Below, piece after piece: positions 10,126-21,611 of a stretch of DNA of 64,000 nucleotides. Numbering within the stretch: the first letter of the stretch is position 1; each line of letters opens with the position of its first letter. A program made the translations under genes and the position numbers. Below the pieces are notes generated by a model. That model was not told the origin of the DNA and searched no databases. It was given only the letters and a program-made list of their open reading frames with translations. The stretch is taken from the NCBI GenBank assembly GCA_950022295.1, contig OX465600.1, positions 2,852,001 to 2,916,000 on the forward strand, in the 5' to 3' direction. This DNA is from Bromus sterilis (taxonomy: Eukaryota > Streptophyta > Magnoliopsida > Poales > Poaceae).

Positions 10126-11745
10126 TCACAGAACAACCCTTTTGGCGCTAAAACTGCTAACGATAGGTGACCAAGCAATGGTAAACTTCACCTTAGAGCC
10201 GTTGAGGTCACATTTATGCTTACTTATGCCGCAAGACTGAGGCCTGACCATGACATGAGCTTGCACAACAGAACCATCAGGAGAGTAGGCTTCTATGACA
10301 ACTTTCAGGGTTTCTTCCAATTCTTCAGAATCTTCGCTGACTGTCCGTAGTTCAACACAAACAGTGTGCCTCGACAGATCAAGGTAACCATCTTCTTGGC
10401 CTATTGGCATCTTCCCACCATCGCAATAACGTGAATCAAGCAACACAACTTGGGTGGGAGTGGGAACGCCTTCACTATCCATTACCACATCATTTTGAGG
10501 TGGCGACGAGCAAGCGACTCTGCCTCCGAAACTGAAAGGGCTTTGACTGCCTTTAGCAATGCCGACACGCAAGAAAGTGGCTTGGACTGCTCCACGACGT
10601 AGATCCTGCAGGCTTAACTCTGTTTCGCAAAGAGCATTGTCAATGGTAACGGTATACAAGCCATTACCGGTGGCGTAACCACGGTAATGTCCTTTGCTAT
10701 TGATCAGCACCCCGTCTTCAGACTCTGCTGGACCCTTAAGTTTTAGTTGGACTTCAAACTCAACAGGGTTGTCGGCTGAAATTGCACGAGATGGGCCAGT
10801 CAAGCACAAGAAGTTGTCCTGCAAGCACCATCATTAGTTAGTTACATACACTGACTGGCAACAAACCAATGGATCAACTAATTAATTACGACACATGCAA
10901 AAAAGAGGAAATTTAACAGAGTGCAGCAGAGCAGGCACATACATCTGAATTGATCTCTTGGCAGTTGTCCCTTCTCCGGTGGAAGAGAACGTTGCGTCTG
11001 CTATCCACATTATCCCGTGCGGCAACGACACCGTACACATGTAGTGGCCATTGCAGGAGTGGCCATTCCAGGTCCAAATTGATATTGGTAATCTTGAAGG
11101 AGAAGACCTGCAAGGTGGTCTCGGGGGTAACAAAAGGGCGTGGGATCTGTCTGGGCGTGTAGTGTGTATAGTGCATGGAGCTGACTAGGGCTGCACGCAC
11201 AATTAAAAGGGTTTGTTGGTTAATAAACTAGAACGAATTAGTAATTGCTACAGTTAAGGTAGTCTGAAGGAATCTGCTGGAGAACAAGCATATTATTAAC
11301 ACAAAGCAATTAACTAGTGTTGGGCATATATCTGCTTACTTGGAAATCCAAAGTGTCCAGCAAAAATTTCAACGTCTTTAAGGTGGTTATCAAACATGGA
11401 TTGCTCCTCCTTCATCGCCAACCTTGCCCTCTCCTTGGGATCCTTCTCCTCCGGCACCACATATTCCTCCTCCTCCTCTTCATACGGGTACTTGTGCCAG
11501 AAAGGTTTCAGTTGTGATTTGAGCTTTGAGATGCTGCCCTTTAGATGAGCAAACTGCTCTAAAATGTCTTCAATCTCAGTTGGCGGCGCCTCGTCGTCAT
11601 GTTGAGTAGTCCTGCTGCTGCTGCTGAGTGGAGCTGATGGTTTGATCCTGTATCTTATAAGAGACACCATACTTTCCAACTGCACGCAGAGATTCTCCAT
11701 CTCCTGCTCCGAGATGATTGAGTTTGATTTGCCTAGGTCGCCCAT
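10126..11745 (-). CDS. DUF6598 domain protein, copy A (short N-terminus), 3 exons
   Basis: The protein is 448 aa. Exons are 11745-11340, 11190-10943 and 10818-10126; introns are GT-AG, phases 1 and 0. Residues 1-135 begin MGDLGKSNSIISEQEMENLC and carry an acidic, probably helical segment. From about residue 137 the DUF6598 domain follows, with MHYTHYTPRQIP, WPLHVYGVVAARDNVDSRRN, CLTGPSRAI, VVLLDSRYCDGGKMPIG and DGYLDLSRH, ending at a natural stop. An in-frame TAG lies 12 nt upstream of the ATG, which fixes the start. Compared with copies B and C it lacks the first 130-160 residues. DUF6598 is a large family in grasses without an established function that I can name. No signal peptide or membrane segment is evident. 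All frames are open, so it is probably a functional gene. Confidence 0.88.
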
Positions 11746-11909
11746 CTCGACCTCCTAGGTGTTGGCTTTTTGAGACGATGAAGCCGTCGAGCCCTTTGAG
11801 ACGATGTGTAGGCTCTAGCTAACTACTGCAGATTTATTTCCGGCCCGATCGGATCTTATCTTATCCACCCTGCTGGCTATCAGGCTATGTATCCTACTTG
11901 AACACAAAC

Positions 11910-12370
11910 ACACATCTAAACCGGCTGAAAACTCAGGTCCGTAAACCGCGCGGAGCGTACGTCCACCCACCGCTCCTCTCGTCCTACCTTGTCTCTTCCT
12001 CTCCACTCGTTTTCTTTCCTTCTTTTTTCTTGCCCACGAGCGAGCGCAGACGAGACGACACACGAGAGGAGGACGGCCGTCAGAGTAGCGCTCACCGGCC
12101 GCTCGTCGTGCTGCACTGGAGCTTTCCATCGTTCATAGTCGCTCCACGCTGCAGCCGCCGGTGCTGTGTAGCGTTGCTGCGTCCTAGTGTGAAGCATTGC
12201 CGCCGGCGGCCCGATATGTCCGGTACGCCGGTGCTGCAGCGAAGCGGGGCGCTGCAAATGAGCGTGCGCTGCTTCCGTCGGCGTCGTGCCGACGCTGCAG
12301 CGGAGCATAGCGACGCGCTGCTACCAACGGTGGAGCTGCAATGGAGCGGGGTGACGCTGTTAAAGTATAC
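11910..12370. repeat. GC-rich repeat, left part, related to 14460-14870
   Basis: This stretch shares 'gcgacgcg', 'ctgctaccaacggtggagct' (compare ttgctgccggcggcggagct) and 'caatggagcggg' with 14457-14720. The outer edges (aaccggctga...aaaccgc at 11913-11950, and the inverse of 14826-14857) look weakly inverted. Together they may be the two halves of one Mutator-like element split by the Copia fragment, but I could not place a target duplication. Confidence 0.4.
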
Positions 12371-12372
12371 TA

Positions 12373-12466
12373 CTCCCTCCGATCCGTAATAATTGTCGCA
12401 GATTTTGTACTAAGCTAGTACAAACTTTGTACTAGATGAGCGACACTCATTATGGATCGGAGGTAG
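12373..12466. mobile_element. Stowaway-like MITE, about 94 bp
   Basis: The ends are inverted copies: ctccctccgatccgtaataa at the left and ttatggatcggaggtag at the right. TA flanks it at 12371-12372 and 12467-12468. It is non-coding and sits at the junction between the GC-rich repeat and the Copia fragment. Confidence 0.75.
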
Positions 12467-12489
12467 TACCTTTTATCTATATCACATGT

Positions 12490-14459
12490 ATAGGAAACAT
12501 ATCACATGTAATAGGAAACTAGCACAAATATCCTACCGTATATTGTATGTAAGGTACGGTGGAGATATGATTTGATTCACCTTGATTCCCAAGGCATGTA
12601 CTCCTATATATTGTGAATACACATCAGCCCCAATGTGTGGCTTGATTTTGCATATCCTATACTTCTTCTTGGTATCAGATTACTTACGATCCTGCTCCTC
12701 TAGCGCCTGCTTCCTCTCGCGCTGCTTGCCGCCGCTGGTCATGTCGACCGAACCCAACACCACCTCAACCCTCATCACCCCAACCCTTCCGGCCTCCATG
12801 TCCTCCACCACCGGCGCTCTGATCAGCGCCACCTTACCTGCTGTTGCATCCCCGGCCGTGGACGTAGCCAGCGTCTGTATGCACGTTCCCGTCACGCTGG
12901 ACCTTCACACCTTCAACTTCACCAAGTGGAGGATGTTGATCTGTGTCCTCCTTGGCAAGTATAATCTGCTTTCCCACGTCAACACCACCACTGCCGCGGC
13001 AGACCGCATGCCCGATTGGACGCGTGAGGACTACATCATCCGCTCCTGGCTCTACGGGTCCATCTCCGATGAAATCCTGGACATCATCATGGCGGAGGAA
13101 CAAACTGCTCAGGAGGCGTGGACGCTCATCACCAACCTCTTCCTCGACAACCAGATGACCCGCGCCGTCTACCTCGAGGCGGAATTCCGCGGCCTCGTCC
13201 AAGGCGACCTCACCATCACCGCCTACTGCCACCGTCTCAAGGCGCTCTCCGACGCCCTTAGCGACGTTGGCACCCCCGTCTCCGACCAGACGCCCGTCCT
13301 CAACTGTCTCCGCGGCCTCAATCCGCGCTTCTCCAACATCACGACGATCGTCACCATGCAGAACTCGCTCCCGTCGTTCACCCAGACAAGGTCCTTGCTG
13401 ATCCTTCGAGAGGCTCAACTCGCGAACACCGTCGCCATTGGGAACCAGACAGCCCTCTACGGCAGTGCGCCCTCCCATGGCGCCGGCGGCTCTTCTGGTC
13501 ACTCGCACGACCCTGATCGCGGCGTCGGCGCTCGGCGCTACAACTCCGGGGCGGCGGCTCCGGGGGCTCCCCTAGCGGCACCCGCAATGGCGGCAACTGG
13601 CGGAAGAAGAAGGGCGGCGGCGGCAGCCGCCTCAACTCCCACGACGGCAACTCCCAGGTCCAGCACGGGGGGTCCTCCTCTGTTGGCCCCTGGGTCTGCT
13701 TCAATCCCTATACGGGACAGGCCCGGCAGCTTCAAGCGCCTGTCAAGGTTCCCCCAGCGCGGCTCCCTACCGGGGCTGGCCTCCTCTGCCCCCGCCCTCT
13801 CGTCATGCCGCCCACCCAGGCCTTCACTTCCCTCGCCCCGCTGCACGGACAAGCCTTCGGCACCAACCCGCCACCCACCCCTGCGTACGGCGGCACCCCG
13901 GCGTGGGACTGCTCCGCCCTCCTCGTCGCCCTGAACACTGCAACGACTCCATCGGCCCTTGGTGAGTGGGTCATGGACTCCGGCGCCACTGCACACATGG
14001 CCTCCGACCCCGGTATGCTCCATTCTCTCACACCTTTTCCTTCCTCCTCCGTTGTCACCGTGGGTAATGGCTCTACCTTGCCCATCTCACACACTGGACA
14101 CACTTCTATTCCCTCCTCCACCCGTTCTCTTTTTCTTCGCAATGTTTTACTCGTTCCTCATATTGTCAAAAACCAACTTTCAGTTCGTCGCTTCACTATT
14201 GACAATCTTTGTTCTATAGAGTTTGACCCCCTCGGATTTTCTGTGAAGGATCTTCGCACCAAGGCCGTGATTCTTCGGTGCAATAGTCTCGGAGACCTCT
14301 ACGTCTTTCCCTCATCGGTCATCAACCACCACGCCCATGGACTCCTCGCCACCACCTCCACCGAGCTTTGGCATCGTCGATTAGGTCATCCGGGACGTGA
14401 CGCCATGTCCCATCTTCGCAAGAACACCTTTATTTCATGTAATAAAACATGTCCCATCT
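12490..14459 (+). mobile_element. truncated Ty1/copia retrotransposon (5' part only)
   Basis: A primer-binding site TGGTATCAGA, complementary to initiator tRNA-Met, lies at 12670-12679, so the AT-rich DNA just before it (from about 12490) is probably the end of a 5' LTR. Gag, protease and the gag-pre-integrase zinc region follow. The element stops at 14459, where the GC-rich repeat resumes. Integrase core, reverse transcriptase and 3' LTR are missing. Confidence 0.75.
12741..14459 (+). pseudogene. Copia gag-protease fragment with a frame change
   Basis: From the ATG at 12741 the frame encodes a UBN2-type Copia gag, with residues such as LHTFNFTKWRMLICVLLGKY, DQTPVLNCLRGLNPRFSNIT and MQNSLPSFTQTRSLLILREA. 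The gag frame is lost between about 13490 and 13570, within a run of glycine codons. Coding sense continues in another frame with a Gly-rich stretch, then GEWVMDSGATAHMASDPG (protease active site DSGAT) and LWHRRLGHPGRDAMSHL (pre-integrase). The reading ends at a stop just inside the following repeat. The zinc knuckle typical of gag is not evident. It cannot make a complete polyprotein. Confidence 0.75.
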
Positions 14460-15614
14460 GACGCGCTCCTATCGGGCGGTGAAGCTGCAACGAGCGGCTG
14501 CTCCTTCCGACGGCACGACGAAGTGGAGCAGAGCGACGCGTTGCTGCCGGCGGCGGAGCTTCAATGGAGCGGGCGCTGCTACATTGCAGCTTCGTCGGTG
14601 TCCAAGGTGTTGCAATGAAGCTTTCGACGGGGATAGCCGGAGCTGCGATGGAGCATCGCCGGCGTCGGGGTGCTGCGACGAAGCACCACCGCACCGGTTT
14701 TTCGGCGCTGCAGTGATGCACAGAGAGATTCTGCGAGTTGAAGCACGGCGGGGACAAGTGGCCGCACACAGCTCTGACGCAGTGGATCCCACGGTCAATG
14801 TGCTCCTCATCCAACGGCGGCCAAAGCGGTTTATTTTGTCAACAAATCAGCCGGCTGATTTGTAGCAGCGGGCTTAATTCTAATACTAGGGCGTCAGGGC
14901 TATCCGGCGGCGGCTCCGGCCGGTCGGGCGGGGCATGCAGGCCGCAGGCGTCAGGTCGGTCCGACGGTTGCTCCCGGCGGCCGGGTGGGGCCGACGAGGT
15001 GACGGCGAGCTAGGGTCGGGTCGAAATCTGAGCACGTCGGCCGGGGGACACGAGACACGAGACTAGGTTTGTCCGAGTAGGACTTGCGTTGTACTCCATT
15101 CTACATATCGGCTAGGTTTTGCTGCTTAATGGTCGGCTAAGTTTTTTTTAAACACAAGAGGCTTATATACACGATTATACAATAATTTTTATGATACACA
15201 CATGCATATTCAATACCTATGAGCATCATCTTGAGATAACAAAGTTATCGTCTTGTCTTCGACGGGAACATCTTCTCCCACTGAAAGCACATCAGCGTAA
15301 GCCCTGAAATAAATCCAAAAAAATGAGAGCACAATTGTTAAATCTACAGTTTGAACTCTGGCAAGCTGAGGATACAATTATCCACCTAACCAACTTAACG
15401 ATTCGCAATGCTAGACTAAGCTACTACTCATGTAACCCCGTAAACAATTGTATCGCGGATTGTAGAAAGGAAATAAAAATATTAACAAGCTTGTCGAGCG
15501 TGCGGCCGTTGTAAGGAAATAATTAATTCAAGTTTAATTAGGATAATCTTCTCTTAGTAACTGGCCGATGATGTATTTTGTCTAGAAAATAGGCTATAGA
15601 CCGACTTTGTAAAT
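14460..15614. repeat. GC-rich repeat, right part, then intergenic DNA
   Basis: 14460-14720 is rich in variants of 'gctgcaatggagc' and pairs with 11910-12370. A perfect 20-bp palindrome, CAAATCAGCCGGCTGATTTG, lies at 14843-14862. From about 14880 to 15060 the sequence is GC-rich without a supported gene, and from 15120 to 15614 it is AT-rich with nothing recognised. Confidence 0.4.
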
Positions 15615-15920
15615 GTGAATTAACCTGTGGTTGAGTTGGTTAGGTGGATGGTTGTATCCATAGTCCACCATTTTAGATTTGACATTGGTGCTCGCATTTT
15701 CCTGAATATATTTCAGGCTTTCCCGCGATGCGCTTTTAGTGGGAGGAGACGTTCCCGTCGAAGACGAGGTGAAGACTTCGTTAATCTTAATATGATGTGC
15801 CGGCTCGGTATTGCGAAGATGCTCATAGGGATAGGGTGTGCGTGTGTGTTCATAGGGATAAGTGTATACTCGTGTATTTAAGTGTCTGCGTTGTACTATG
15901 TTCTTTCAAAAAAAAAAAAA
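15615..15920 (+). mobile_element. SINE with 14-15 bp target duplication and A-tail
   Basis: The element begins 'gtgaattaacctgtggttga' with an A-box-like motif (gttgagttggtta) near its 5' end, as in tRNA-derived SINEs, and ends in a run of about 13 A. The sequence accgactttgtaaat occurs immediately before it (15600-15614) and right after the A-run (15920-15934), a clear target duplication. The length, about 306 bp, and lack of coding fit a SINE. The B box is less clear. Confidence 0.8.
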
Positions 15921-16113
15921 CCGACTTTGTAAATAAAACTCAACGACATGAGAGGTCCCAACAAGTAGAGTACGTGATACAAACCAAGTTCACAGTAAGG
16001 AGGCACACATGCTACAACCACACACCCGTAGAGATAAACTAAAACGATTGAAGCAAAGCTAATGCAAAAGCAAAGTGGCCAGGGGGGGGGGGGGGGTTCG
16101 GGGTGAGGCTGGG

Positions 16114-16328
16114 GGCCAAGTCTTTTCGGCGATTCTTCCAGAATCGTCATTTTCTCCAGCTTCTCCTAGAATTGCCTCATCCTCCACTCTATATTTTTTT
16201 GACAATTCTATCTAATTAAGGTCTAATTAGGTAGAATTATAAAAAAAATTGGAGTGACGATTTTAGGAGAAGTTGGGGAGAAGGGCTATTCTGGAAAAAT
16301 CACCCAGAATCGTCGAAAAGAACTGGCC
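16114..16328. mobile_element. MITE with ~55-bp terminal inverted repeats
   Basis: The left end ggccaagtcttttcggcgat continues with 'ccagaatcgtcatttt' and 'cagcttctcctagaat'. The right end is its inverse, ending 'aaaagaactggcc'. A central inverted motif (aattctatctaatta / taattaggtagaatt) closes the hairpin. No clean target duplication is visible, so the superfamily is open. A run of 16 G lies just upstream, at about 16082-16096. Confidence 0.65.
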
Positions 16329-16520
16329 CTGGAGGTCGTAGCGAGGATACGATCGATGGTCAGCTTCAAGGCCTTCTGCTCGCCTTCCTTATTCAAGGAT
16401 CTACACCTTTATAAAAAAGCTACATTTTTATATAAACAATCAGCAGGCCGCTCGGGAACTTGTGCTCAATAGAGAATATGTTCCTAATGTTCCCCAGGCC
16501 CCATCCATACTCTTGGTATT

Positions 16521-19500
16521 TGTAAGGCCCGATATGCGGTACTGTTTCAGATCTAGATGTTTCCATTTAGATCCGAGGACGAAACACATATCGGTCCCAC
16601 CGCGACATATGACAATGCCATATGCCCCGGATTTCCAACATGATATCATAACATTACAGCTACAAGGATACAACATCTCATACAATTGGCATACAACTGC
16701 CTTAATAAATTACATCAGCGAAAGATACATGTCTGAGTACAGACTACAATCAAGTGCCTACTGGCAAAGAGAAAAACATCGATCCCCATAACCACACGGG
16801 CCTAGGCCCTCCGCCGGGATCCGCCTAACTAGTCGTCGTCGAGTCTCCACGTGAAACATCGATCACCATACCTGTTGTTGATCAAGAACCCTGAAAATAG
16901 TTTGGGGGTAGTATCATGAGTACAGAAGTACTCAACATCCAACTGTAGTGGTCAACTGACCCAGCAAGGACTTCATCACTCGTCATTCTAGGACAACTAG
17001 TAATTTATGGTAAGGATGGGGTAAGTGGTGAGGTTGCTGCCGCACTAGCATTTATGAATTGGCTAACGATCTAGGGAGTAAAATAAGAAGCCAAGCATTC
17101 GATGAGGAATCGCCTCCAACAAGTCTGCTATCCATCTACTTACGCAAGCATAACACCTATCCTATCCTTGTTCTTCCTTTCGCACCCCGACGAAGAAGAA
17201 GTAGTCAAGGCACACACACACGTTGATCAAGTTATATTAAGATTATCTCAGATGTTGTTGTCTATGAACAAGGAGTAGGTCTCAAGTCATCCATAACCGT
17301 GGACACGGCTTCTCGAAAAGATTTAACGCTGCAGGGGTGTACCAAATACCCATTACAAGGCTCCGCACGCACGCCCATCTCTCTCAGTTGCTACCCATCA
17401 CAGGCAATCATTTTATGATTTAGTTCCAAGATATCCGAAACGACAGGTCCCTCTAACTAACAACGAACAAATCCGGGTGGCCCCCGGTGAGTCGACATCC
17501 AGCTCAGAAGCCGGCCGCGCTCTCGATCTAGTCTCTACCGTATAACTCTAGGTTTGGATTGCAGGTTAATCTCACATGAGACCGGGTCCTCAGCCGGTCA
17601 TGATGGGCCAATAGGGAAACCATGTCCCCACTTGTCCAGGTTGTTTTAAAGAATATCTGCCAGGAGCGACCCAACAGACACACACACAGTTTCAAATGGT
17701 AAATCAGCTTGCGCCACCACTAGAAATGTTTGAAGCTAGGTAGGTAAGAAGAGGGACCCCATAGCATCCCACACGCGGTTAGACACGCTCGTCAAGAGAA
17801 ACAATACCCGGAAGTCGGGTCCTAGGTGACTCGAATGGAACAAAGCGTCGGGGCGGGATAGCCTAGACCTTCCATCCTTCATCAATATAGTCAACATTAT
17901 AATAATCATATCATCAATAACAATATCATAATGTGATAGCCCAATCCAAGGAGTAACAGGGTAACATCGTAGCATCCTAAGCATGCAAACTAAGCAAGGG
18001 CTGAGCAACGAGCAATAGTAATATATCAGTACATGGTTTGCTGGGAGGAGACATGGCTGCATCGGTTTGAAAGAGGCTGTAAACATGTGGTAGGATCAAA
18101 CATCGAACCTATCCAAGACTAGCATGCAAACCGCTGGTTGAAATAGAATGGATCATAAGTAATGTGGTTACTAAAAGGTTAAGTGGAGTACTCGTCACAC
18201 ACGACAATACCGCACATTTACAAGGGTTTAAGTTTTTTAGCTACACAAGATGAGCAAGGTTGTTAACATGACATCTCACTCAAGCATGGCATAGCACACG
18301 AACATGGCAAGAGGTGAAGTATAAGATAAACTATCTATGCTAGTCAATTTAACTGAGGCACAACCTAAACACGACATTTCACTAAGTGCTCCACGATAAT
18401 TTAAGTGTTTGGTACTGTTCTGCCCTAAACCATATTTTAGGTTGGTTAACAACAACAAACAATAGCATAAACACAAAACACATGAAATTCTAATCAAGTT
18501 ACATGTAAAAAAAACTGCAAACGGAGTTACGGTTAAAAAGATATAAGCAAAACAAGTTATGCACACAATCTGCCAACATCAGGTAGCTCACTTTAGAGCA
18601 ATGAAACAATTAGCTACAGATTGCAAACATGCACAAAAATGATATGCAACTAAAGTAGACATGGCAGGCAAGTCATGGCAAAAGGAATCATGCAAAAAGG
18701 CATCATGGTTCACTAGTTATAAGAAACACAAAAAGCTATAAAACATTACTTGTCAAGGACTTGGTGAAAATCAGGAAAACAGGGCAGAAACTGTTATTTT
18801 CATGCTGTATAAACAGGAGCAAAACTATATGTAAATGTGCAGCAACATGACATAGCAATATATGGGCATGAACTAGACATGATGATGATCAGGTACAAAC
18901 AAGAATCAAGGTCATATGCATCACAGATCAAAAGATATTAAGCGTGCAACATGGTATCGGAAAATACAGACTTAGTTAAAACAGAGGTGACTGTCAACAA
19001 CAGCAGGATATCAACTTTAGAGCTAAACATATCTATGACCAGGAATGTAAACATGACAATGCAATACATATAATGGAAGTAGACATGGCATAGATCAAAA
19101 TGACATATTGAAATGCTCAATAGGATGCACGGTTAAAAAGATATAGGGCAACAAAGTAGCAACTTTATATAAACAGCAGCACATGTCATCAGGGTCACCA
19201 CTTTGGAGCAAGAATTAATATAGCTACAACAGGCAAACATGACAAGTGATTGCATAGAACTAAAGTAGACATGATGCTTAACAGTATGCAACAAGAATCA
19301 ATAGCATAGGCCTCATAGATGTGACACAATCATCAATCAAACTTGCAATAAAATAATAACAGTAGCACTTAACAACAAGTAGCAACACTTAACAGTCTGA
19401 TGCCCACTTCAACACAGATTTGCACCATCAATATGACCTCAAATCAAAATGCTCACAAAAGATGAACTGAAGTACACACAAAACTATTCAATTTTCCTTT

Positions 19501-20520
19501 TGGGCGCAACGTCATCCGGACTACGGTTTACTCGCAATTAACGTCGCAAAACAGATTACAGCACACAGTTGCAAAAGACTTAGCAAAAAATAACCACTAA
19601 GGAAAAAAATAAAAGAAAAATAAAAGGCTGGACCTCGTGGGCTGAGGCCCAAGGCGGCGGTGGATAGGCCTAGCAAAGGCTGGCCATGGTGGGCGTCGGC
19701 TGGCTCCGGCGAACTGCAAACGGGAGAAGAGGGAAGTGAGGAGGCGCGAGAAGGAGGAGGGCGCGGGTGAGGCAGAGCTCACCGGGGCGACGAACGCGGC
19801 GACTGCTGCCGGCGACAGCCGGAGATGGAGGCGGCGACGGCGTGGTGAAGCTGGCGGCGTGGAGGAGAGAGGAAAGAGGAAGTGGGGGCTAGGGCGCATC
19901 TGGATTGTTGGATCGGCCGATCCGACGGCTGAGATTGCATCTGGCTAGGGTTTTGGGATTTGGGGGTATTGGGCAGGTTTTTGGGGCAATCTCAGGGGGG
20001 TGGCTGCAATTTTTGGCTAGGGAAACCCTAGAAAGGGGTGGGGGAGTGGTGGTCTTTATATAGCCCAGGTGGCTGGAAGTTTGTAAAAACATCTCGGTTT
20101 TTCTCTCTCGCGCGTGGTGTTTACGTTTCTGACCGCCGAGGGTCTGCAGGACCTCCGGTTCGGGTAAAACTTCGAACTGCACGATCAGCGCGTCGAGTTG
20201 GTGGCGTTCACCTCGTGCTAGAACTGTTCCGAGAACACTTTCCGGCGCGCTATAAAAATAACCCGTTTAATTACTAAACGGGGTTTTCGTTCTGTTGGCG
20301 TTGGTTGGCCTCGTGCGGTTTTCACGACGGTGATCGGGTGAAACCCGGTGTCGCAAAGGTCGAGTGTCAGGGTGGCAAGGGTCGGTCTTCGTCCGGTACG
20401 ATATAAGAGGGGGAAAAATAATCACCGGTCGATAAATCGGGGATGCGAACACCGCAAGCAAATCAAACAATTCACACCGAAAACAAAATTTTTATTTTTT
20501 GTGAAATCTAGGATGTTACA
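16521..20520 (-). mobile_element. long LTR-like unit (possible solo LTR), no coding
   Basis: On the minus strand the unit starts TGTAACATCC and ends GGGCCTTACA (TG...CA), with GGATT and GTATT on its two sides, a 4-of-5 match. A minus-strand TATATAAAG lies near 20052-20060, about 465 bp inside, consistent with a U3 promoter. 18528-18660 and 19129-19260 are diverged copies about 600 bp apart (both start acggttaaaaagatat), so the interior contains long imperfect tandem repeats. No retroelement protein is seen. It could be a solo LTR of a large gypsy family or a coding-less LARD-type derivative. Confidence 0.5.
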
Positions 20521-20992
20521 GGATTAGACATAGTTTACCATTTAACCATACATTATTTTCGAACCCATCGTCCAAAACTTCCTCAAATATCTAACCGGAT
20601 GGGCTGCTAAGCTGCTGACCAAGGGTGCTAGACTCACTCTTCTCTCCTCTACCCTAGATTCCCTTGCCACCTACTTCATGTTTGTCTTCCAACTTCCGAA
20701 AAGCATCATCAAGTGTTTAGATACTATTCGTAGAGCCTTCTTTTGGGCTGCCGAAGAAAAGTGTTTCCGGAGCCCAATGCCTCATTCCGTGGAAGGATGT
20801 CTGTATCCCTAAGGACTATGGGGCGCTAGGTATAAAAAATCTTGAAACCCAAAACTCCGCTCTCCTTATGAAATTCTATCACAACTCCTTGATAACCAAG
20901 AACTCCCGTGGGTCATCTGGTATAAAGCTGAATATGGCCTTGATGTGTCTCGCACTCCTCCACTCGGATCCTTCCTCTGGAAATCATCCACA
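20521..20992 (+). pseudogene. LINE reverse-transcriptase fragment, 5' part
   Basis: With small frame changes the strand reads LTLLSSTLDSLATYFM, then FQLPKSIIKCLDTIRRAFFW, IPWKDVCIPKDYGALGI and KNLETQNSALLMKFYH. This is the C-terminal part of a plant non-LTR (L1-type) reverse transcriptase. The 5' end is cut at the LTR-like unit. The piece is interrupted by the Copia element and continues at 27037. Confidence 0.7.
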
Positions 20993-21611
20993 CCTATTGC
21001 TGAATTTTTACACTCATTTGCTGAGTGGGCCTTTGGCCCAAAGCACTTTGTAAATTCTGAAATTCTCTTGGCCCATTCATGCAAGCAAGTGGTGGGAAGT
21101 TTAGTACCACCTCGCTAGTGGAGGGAGAGCCACACCTCTTTATAAGGTGAGCTCCACTAGCACTTGTAAGAGCTTGAGAAGAGAAGTGCTACACGCGCGC
21201 TCCTCCTCCTCGCTCGCCTCGCCACGCCTCGCCTCGACGCGCGCGCGACACCAACACCGCCTCGCCAAGAAGGGACAGCAGGCCTCCGAAACTCCGCCTC
21301 TCGAGATCCTGTACGGAAGAGGGGCGATCATGGGCGACACCAACACCAGCGGCTCCACACCCGCTGCACCGTACGTGATCTGTTCTTCTCTGTTTGAGAT
21401 CATGTTGCAAGTCCTGTTCCTAGTAATTGCTTTAGATGTGATCTCGTTGTCTACTGTTTTAGTAGATCGCATGACTAGTTTGATCTGTTTCATTATTGCC
21501 ATGGATTGTTTGTCTATTTCGTGGATTAAATCATATGCTAAATTGCTAATATATTCAACATTCCAAAAACCTGATTATAGGCAATTTACTGCATCTGGCT
21601 TACTTGCGTCT

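Noticed and set aside
12834..13508. 224-aa ORF antisense to the Copia gag
   Set aside because: Shadow of a GC-rich coding region on the other strand; no family resemblance.
19597..19899. Ser/Pro/Arg-rich 100-aa ORF
   Set aside because: Lies within the LTR-like unit in its GC-rich leader region; low complexity.
21147..21611. N-terminal extension of the Copia gag frame
   Set aside because: It is LTR sequence that happens to be open; the first ATG after the LTR is at 21612.
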